Below are positions 60,663 through 64,000 of a DNA stretch of 64,000 nt, one piece after another. The notes beneath the pieces were generated by a model that was given only the letters and a program-made list of their open reading frames with translations, did not search any database and was not told where the DNA came from. The position numbers and the translations under genes were made by a program. How positions within the stretch are numbered: the stretch's first letter is position 1; every line of letters starts with the position of its first letter. The stretch comes from DATBLE01 sp963734065 (GTDB taxonomy: Bacteria; Actinomycetota; Thermoleophilia; Gaiellales; Gaiellaceae): positions 124,001 to 188,000 of the forward strand of contig CAVTFN010000004.1 of assembly GCA_963734065.1 (NCBI GenBank), written 5' to 3'.

Positions 60663-61661
60663 CTAGCTCCTCTGCATCGCTGCGTCGAAGGCCACGTTCG
60701 ACGGCGCGAAGTCCGTCCGCCGCACGAACGCAAGCGCGTCCTGTGCTCCGTACTCCCGATCCATGCCCGAATCCTCCCACTCGATCGACAGAGGCCCCGT
60801 GTAGCCGATCCGGTTCAGCGCCCGGAACAGCTCCTCGAAGTCGACGTCGCCGTGGCCGGGCGAGACGAAGTCCCAGCCGCGCGCCTCCTCGCCGAAGTTC
60901 AGATGCGAGCCGAGGATCGACCGCCGCCCGTCGAGACGCTTGCGCGAGTCCTTGACGTGCACGTGGTAGATCCGGTCGGCGAACTCGAGGGCGAACTGGG
61001 CGGTATCGAGGTGCTGGTGCGCGAAGTGGCTCGGGTCGAGGTTGATCCCGAAGCCCTCGCGGTCGTCGATCGCGTCCAGCGTCTTGCGGGTGGTGACGAA
61101 GTCGTACGCGATCTCGGTCGGATGCACCTCGAGCCCGAACTTCACGCCCTCCGCGTCGAAGACGTCGATGATCGGCGACCAGCGCTCGGCGAAGTCCTCG
61201 TAGCCGCGCTCGACCTCGGCGAAGTCGTTCGGCGGGAACGAGTACAGCATGTGCCAGACCCCCGAGCCGGTGAAGCCGTTCACCTGCGTGACGCCGAGCC
61301 GCGCCGCCGCGCGGGCGGTGTCCTTCATCCGCTCGGCCGCGCGCTGCTGGACGCCGGCCGGCTCGCCGTCCCCCCACACGTCCGGGGGGAGGATCGCCTG
61401 GTGCCGCGCGTCGATCGGGTCGCAGACGGCCTGCCCGACGAGGTGGGCGCCTAGGGCGAAGCAGTTCAGATGGTTGCGCTCGAGCACCTCCTGGATGCCG
61501 GCGCAGTAGTCGTCCTCGGCCAGCGCGCGGTCGACCTCGAAGTGGTCGCCCCAGCAGGCGAGCTCGAGGCCGTCGAAGCCCCAGCGGCCGGCCCTCTCGG
61601 CCAGATCCTCGAGGGGCAGGTCGGCCCACTGGCCGGTGAAGAGCGTGACCGGTCTCGTCAT
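60663..61661 (-). CDS. sugar phosphate isomerase/epimerase (AP endonuclease 2 TIM barrel)
   Basis: 332 aa from ATG 61661. RWGFDGLELACWGDHFEVDR opens the barrel; VNGFTGSGVWHMLY, KFGLEVHPTEIAYDF, GINLDPSHFAHQHLD, YHVHVKDSRK and LSIEWEDSGMDREYG supply the metal-binding Glu, Asp, His and Glu in the family's order. It isomerises or epimerises a keto sugar. Five bases before the Gfo/Idh gene, so both probably act in one pathway. Confidence 0.92.
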   Translation of the reverse strand: MTRPVTLFTGQWADLPLEDLAERAGRWGFDGLELACWGDHFEVDRALAEDDYCAGIQEVLERNHLNCFALGAHLVGQAVCDPIDARHQAILPPDVWGDGEPAGVQQRAAERMKDTARAAARLGVTQVNGFTGSGVWHMLYSFPPNDFAEVERGYEDFAERWSPIIDVFDAEGVKFGLEVHPTEIAYDFVTTRKTLDAIDDREGFGINLDPSHFAHQHLDTAQFALEFADRIYHVHVKDSRKRLDGRRSILGSHLNFGEEARGWDFVSPGHGDVDFEELFRALNRIGYTGPLSIEWEDSGMDREYGAQDALAFVRRTDFAPSNVAFDAAMQRS

Positions 61662-61693
61662 CGAGGGCGATCTTATGCGCGTAGCATCCGGGC

Positions 61694-62137
61694 GTGCTCG
61701 CCGCCATCGTCGCACTCGCGCTCGCGTTCCACGCCACGCCGACCGTATCGAAGCTCGTCCATTTCAAGTCGCCGTCCGGAAACATCAACTGCATAGGGGC
61801 GGCCGCCGACAAGTTCGAGCCGGCGTTCGTCGACTGCATCGTCCGGAAGAACACATGGCCGAGCGTCCCCCGCAAGCCGGCGAGGTGCGATCTCGACTGG
61901 GTCGGGACGGACCTCGGCGTGGCGAAGCGAAAGGTCTTCGTCGGAGCCTGCCGCGGCGACATCGGGCCGCTCTGCGTCGACCCGGCCAACCCGTGCAGCA
62001 CGCTCGCCTACGGCCGGTCGGTCGACCTGGGGCCGATCCGCTGCGTCTCGGCCACGACCGGCGTCACCTGCCGCTACCGCACCGGGCGGCGCGTCGGCTT
62101 CCTGATCGCCCGCGAGCGCTACGTCCTCTACCGCTAG
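61694..62137 (+). CDS. small secreted protein of DUF6636-like type
   Basis: 147 aa from GTG 61694; a short hydrophobic N-terminus looks like a signal peptide. FKSPSGNINCIGAAA near the start and CRYRTGRRVGFLIARERYVL at the end are the conserved segments I associate with DUF6636; about six cysteines suggest disulfides. Function unknown. It diverges from the isomerase gene and is 9 bases ahead of a second Gfo/Idh gene. Confidence 0.75.
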   Translation: MLAAIVALALAFHATPTVSKLVHFKSPSGNINCIGAAADKFEPAFVDCIVRKNTWPSVPRKPARCDLDWVGTDLGVAKRKVFVGACRGDIGPLCVDPANPCSTLAYGRSVDLGPIRCVSATTGVTCRYRTGRRVGFLIARERYVLYR

Positions 62138-62146
62138 GCTCGGCCC

Positions 62147-63163
62147 GTGACGACCTGGGGGATCATCTCGACCGCCGACATCAACCGGCTGGTCATCCCA
62201 CCGGCCCAGGAGTCGCCGGCGATCGACCTGGTCGCGGTCGCCAGCCGGACGCAGGAGCGCGCCGACGAGTACGCCGCGAAGTGGGGCATCCCGCGCGCGT
62301 ACGGCTCGTACGAGGCGCTGCTCGCCGATCCGGAGATCGAGTGCGTCTACATCTCGCTGCCGAACACGATGCACACCGAGTGGTCGATCAAGTCGGTCGA
62401 GGCCGGCAAGCACGTGCTGTGCGAGAAGCCGTTCACGCGGAACCCGGACGACGTCACCGCCGCCTGGGATGCGGCCGACCGCGCCGGCCGCATCCTGTCC
62501 GAGGCGTTCATGTGGCGGCACAATCCGCAGACCTCACGGCTGCGCGGGCTGATCGACGACGGCGCGATCGGCGAGGTTCGGCTGATCCGGTCGGCGTTCT
62601 CGTACTCGCTCTACGACGAGGACAACATCCGCCTGCGGCCCGACGTCGAGGGCGGCGCGCTGATGGATGTCGGGTGCTACTGCGTGAGCGGGTCGCGCCT
62701 GGCGGCGGGTGCGGAGCCGGTGCGCGTGTTCGGGTCGGCGTGGTACGGCCCGAGCGGCACCGACTGGGTCTTCACCGGGTCGCTGCGCTTCCCCGGCGAC
62801 GTGCTCGCGACGTTCGACTGCGGCACCGCGTTGCCGAACCGCGACGAGCTCGAGGTGGTCGGCAGCGAGGGCTCGCTGTTCCTGGACGATCCCTGGCACG
62901 CGGGCACGCCGGTGATCGAGCTGCGCCGCGAGGGCGGGGTCGAGCGGATCGAGCACGAGCCGGCAAACTCGTACCGCCTCGAGCTGGAGAACATCGGCGC
63001 GGCAGCCGCCGGCGAGGCGGAGCTCCTGCTCGGCCGCGACGACGCGATGGGCCAGGCACGCACGCTCGAGGCGCTGCACCGCTCGGCTCAGAGCGGCGAG
63101 CCCGTCTCGCTGATGATGAGCACAGAGAGGGACAGGTCTGACAGACCTGTCCCCGGTTCCTAG
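62147..63163 (+). CDS. Gfo/Idh/MocA-family oxidoreductase, second copy
   Basis: 338 aa from GTG 62147. N-terminal GIISTADINRLVIPPA (atypical Rossmann loop), SLPNTMHTEWSIKSVEAGKH, catalytic lysine in LCEKPFTRNPDD, and GGALMDVGCYCVSGSRL in the C-terminal domain. It acts on a sugar or polyol with NAD(P). The last residues, TERDRSDRPVPGS, come from a palindromic repeat, so the natural end was probably a few residues earlier. The next gene's GTG overlaps its TAG. Confidence 0.9.
   Translation: MTTWGIISTADINRLVIPPAQESPAIDLVAVASRTQERADEYAAKWGIPRAYGSYEALLADPEIECVYISLPNTMHTEWSIKSVEAGKHVLCEKPFTRNPDDVTAAWDAADRAGRILSEAFMWRHNPQTSRLRGLIDDGAIGEVRLIRSAFSYSLYDEDNIRLRPDVEGGALMDVGCYCVSGSRLAAGAEPVRVFGSAWYGPSGTDWVFTGSLRFPGDVLATFDCGTALPNRDELEVVGSEGSLFLDDPWHAGTPVIELRREGGVERIEHEPANSYRLELENIGAAAAGEAELLLGRDDAMGQARTLEALHRSAQSGEPVSLMMSTERDRSDRPVPGS
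63129..63153. repeat. palindrome forming the 3' end of the second Gfo/Idh gene
   Basis: GGGACAGGTCTG (63129-63140) and CAGACCTGTCCC (63142-63153), perfect 12-bp arms with one loop base, translated as the last residues of the dehydrogenase. Confidence 0.75.
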
Positions 63164-63621
63164 TGGACGCCGCCAAGGCGCGCGAGCGGGCGGCGGCGAT
63201 GCTGGCCGAGGCCGGGATCGTGCTGACGCCGGCCGAGGGCGGCGCGATCGAAGTGGCCGACTTCGGGCTGGGCGACCTCGAGCGCTTGGGGTTGCAGATC
63301 GTGGTCTACGTGAACACGGATCGGGTCTGCGCGAAGGAGCTGGTCATGTTCCCGGGCCAGGAGTGTCCGGAGCACCGGCACCCGCCGGTCGACGGCGGGC
63401 CGGGGAAGGAGGAGACATTCCGCGTTCGGCGCGGCTCGGTGCGGCTCTGGGTCGACGGCGACGGCGAGGTCGTCCTCGGCCCCGGGGAGCAGCACACGAT
63501 CCCGCCCGACACGCTGCACCGGTTCCGGGCCGGCGACGAGGGCGCGATCGTGTCGGAGTTCTCGACCCGGAGCCGCGACGAATCCGACGTGTTCACGGAT
63601 CCGCGTGTCCGTAGGGTCTGA
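63163..63621 (+). CDS. cupin, D-lyxose-isomerase-like
   Basis: 152 aa from GTG 63163, overlapping the dehydrogenase stop (TAGTG). FPGQECPEHRHPPVDGGPGK followed by EETFRV has the HxH and Glu metal ligands, and LGPGEQHTIPPDTLHRF has the last His, matching the D-lyxose/D-mannose isomerase-like cupins. It probably interconverts an aldose and a ketose in the same pathway as the neighbouring dehydrogenases. The stop codon lies inside a small palindrome, AGGGTC-T-GACCCT. Confidence 0.82.
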   Translation: MDAAKARERAAAMLAEAGIVLTPAEGGAIEVADFGLGDLERLGLQIVVYVNTDRVCAKELVMFPGQECPEHRHPPVDGGPGKEETFRVRRGSVRLWVDGDGEVVLGPGEQHTIPPDTLHRFRAGDEGAIVSEFSTRSRDESDVFTDPRVRRV

Positions 63622-63656
63622 CCCTTAGGGACTGTCCCCGTCGGGGACAGTCCCTA
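63613..63656. repeat. two adjacent palindromes between convergent genes
   Basis: AGGGTC-T-GACCCT (63613-63625) holds the TGA of the cupin gene. TAGGGACTGTCCCCG (63626-63640), T, CGGGGACAGTCCCTA (63642-63656) is a perfect 15-bp-arm palindrome that encodes the last residues (TVPDGDSP region) of the minus-strand gene. Confidence 0.8.
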
Positions 63657-64000
63657 GCCCTGCCGCCTCGATCGCGCGCCGAGCCAGCTCCTCGTCCACC
63701 TCGCCGGGCAAGCCGCTGACGCCGACCGCGCCGACGCGCGTCTCGCCGTCGAACGCTGCGACGCCGCCCTTGAAGAACGTGAAGAACGGGTCGAAGCTCG
63801 CCCGCTCGACCGGGTCGTCCGCGACCTTCGCCGCCAGCTCCGACGTCGCACGCGCATCGCTCCGAGCGGCCGTGTAGGCCTTCCGCTGGGCGTTCAGCCG
63901 CGTGTCCGGCGCGGCCGCGTCCATCGTCGCGGCAGCAACGACCTCACCGTGGGTGTCGGCGACGAAGACGGACACCGGCCCGGACGCTTCCGCGACCACG
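63625..64000 (-). CDS. GlcG/HbpS-family heme-binding-like protein, partial
   Basis: At least 124 aa; the 5' end lies outside the window. GPVSVFVADTHGEVVAAATM and LNAQRKAYTAARSDARATSE match the GlcG/HbpS family, whose members bind heme or cobalamin or accompany glycolate-type enzymes. FFTFFKGGVAAFDGETRVGA and VGVSGLPGEVDEELAR complete the fold. The C-terminal GTVPDGDSP is encoded by a palindrome, so the end has been rewritten by the repeat. Confidence 0.8.
   Translation of the reverse strand, partial: VVAEASGPVSVFVADTHGEVVAAATMDAAAPDTRLNAQRKAYTAARSDARATSELAAKVADDPVERASFDPFFTFFKGGVAAFDGETRVGAVGVSGLPGEVDEELARRAIEAAGLGTVPDGDSP

Overview
The window is GC-rich DNA packed with short-spaced genes that often overlap by four bases (ATGA/GTGA). 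The gene content points to a high-GC Actinomycetota, probably class Thermoleophilia (Gaiellales-like). The pointers are a SigR/RsrA-type sigma/anti-sigma pair, AfsR-type and XRE-TPR regulators, a DrrAB-type exporter, an LPXTG-type protein, CopC-CopD and GCS2-type ligases. This placement is inference; there is no rRNA or tRNA in the window to confirm it.

Layout. 0-10 kb: an XRE-TPR regulator next to a strong divergent promoter and a structured RNA candidate; a secreted HExxH protein; a TetR/MFS pair divergent from an acyl-CoA synthetase across a perfect palindrome; NAD synthetase; a GntR regulator with a TauE/SafE exporter split into two half-proteins. 10-17 kb: a dipeptide-type ABC operon ending in gamma-glutamyltransferase. 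17-29 kb: NUDIX, a Mug-type glycosylase, an OsmC/epimerase/cysteine-desulfurase-like/glycosyltransferase operon, an M16 peptidase, acetyl-CoA synthetase, an M24 peptidase and an amidohydrolase. 29-41 kb: an ECF sigma factor with an LPFTG membrane protein, an O-antigen-ligase-like protein, CAP and G1-peptidase secreted proteins, the SigR/RsrA pair with its own promoter, a GCS2 ligase, HtrA and CopC-CopD. 41-53 kb: a fluoride riboswitch with crcB, a DrrAB-type exporter, an AfsR-like regulator, an FAD oxidoreductase, a damaged sigma/anti-sigma operon, birA and a methyltransferase. 53-64 kb: a selenocysteine formate dehydrogenase with a NuoE-NuoF type diaphorase subunit, then a sugar-catabolism cluster with two Gfo/Idh dehydrogenases, a TIM-barrel isomerase and a lyxose-isomerase-like cupin.

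The most unusual large-scale signal is a family of near-perfect palindromes (cores such as GGGACAGACC, GGGGTCTGACCCC and GGGACTGTCCCC). They are scattered through the window, mostly touching stop codons, and some are read as protein: inside nadE and at the C-termini of two genes near the right edge. A short relic resembling the C-terminus of a REP-associated tyrosine transposase lies near one of them. Several genes carry visible lesions (sigma factor, its partner, a PAP2 phosphatase), and two genes lack a standard start codon. These could be real decay or sequencing/assembly errors.
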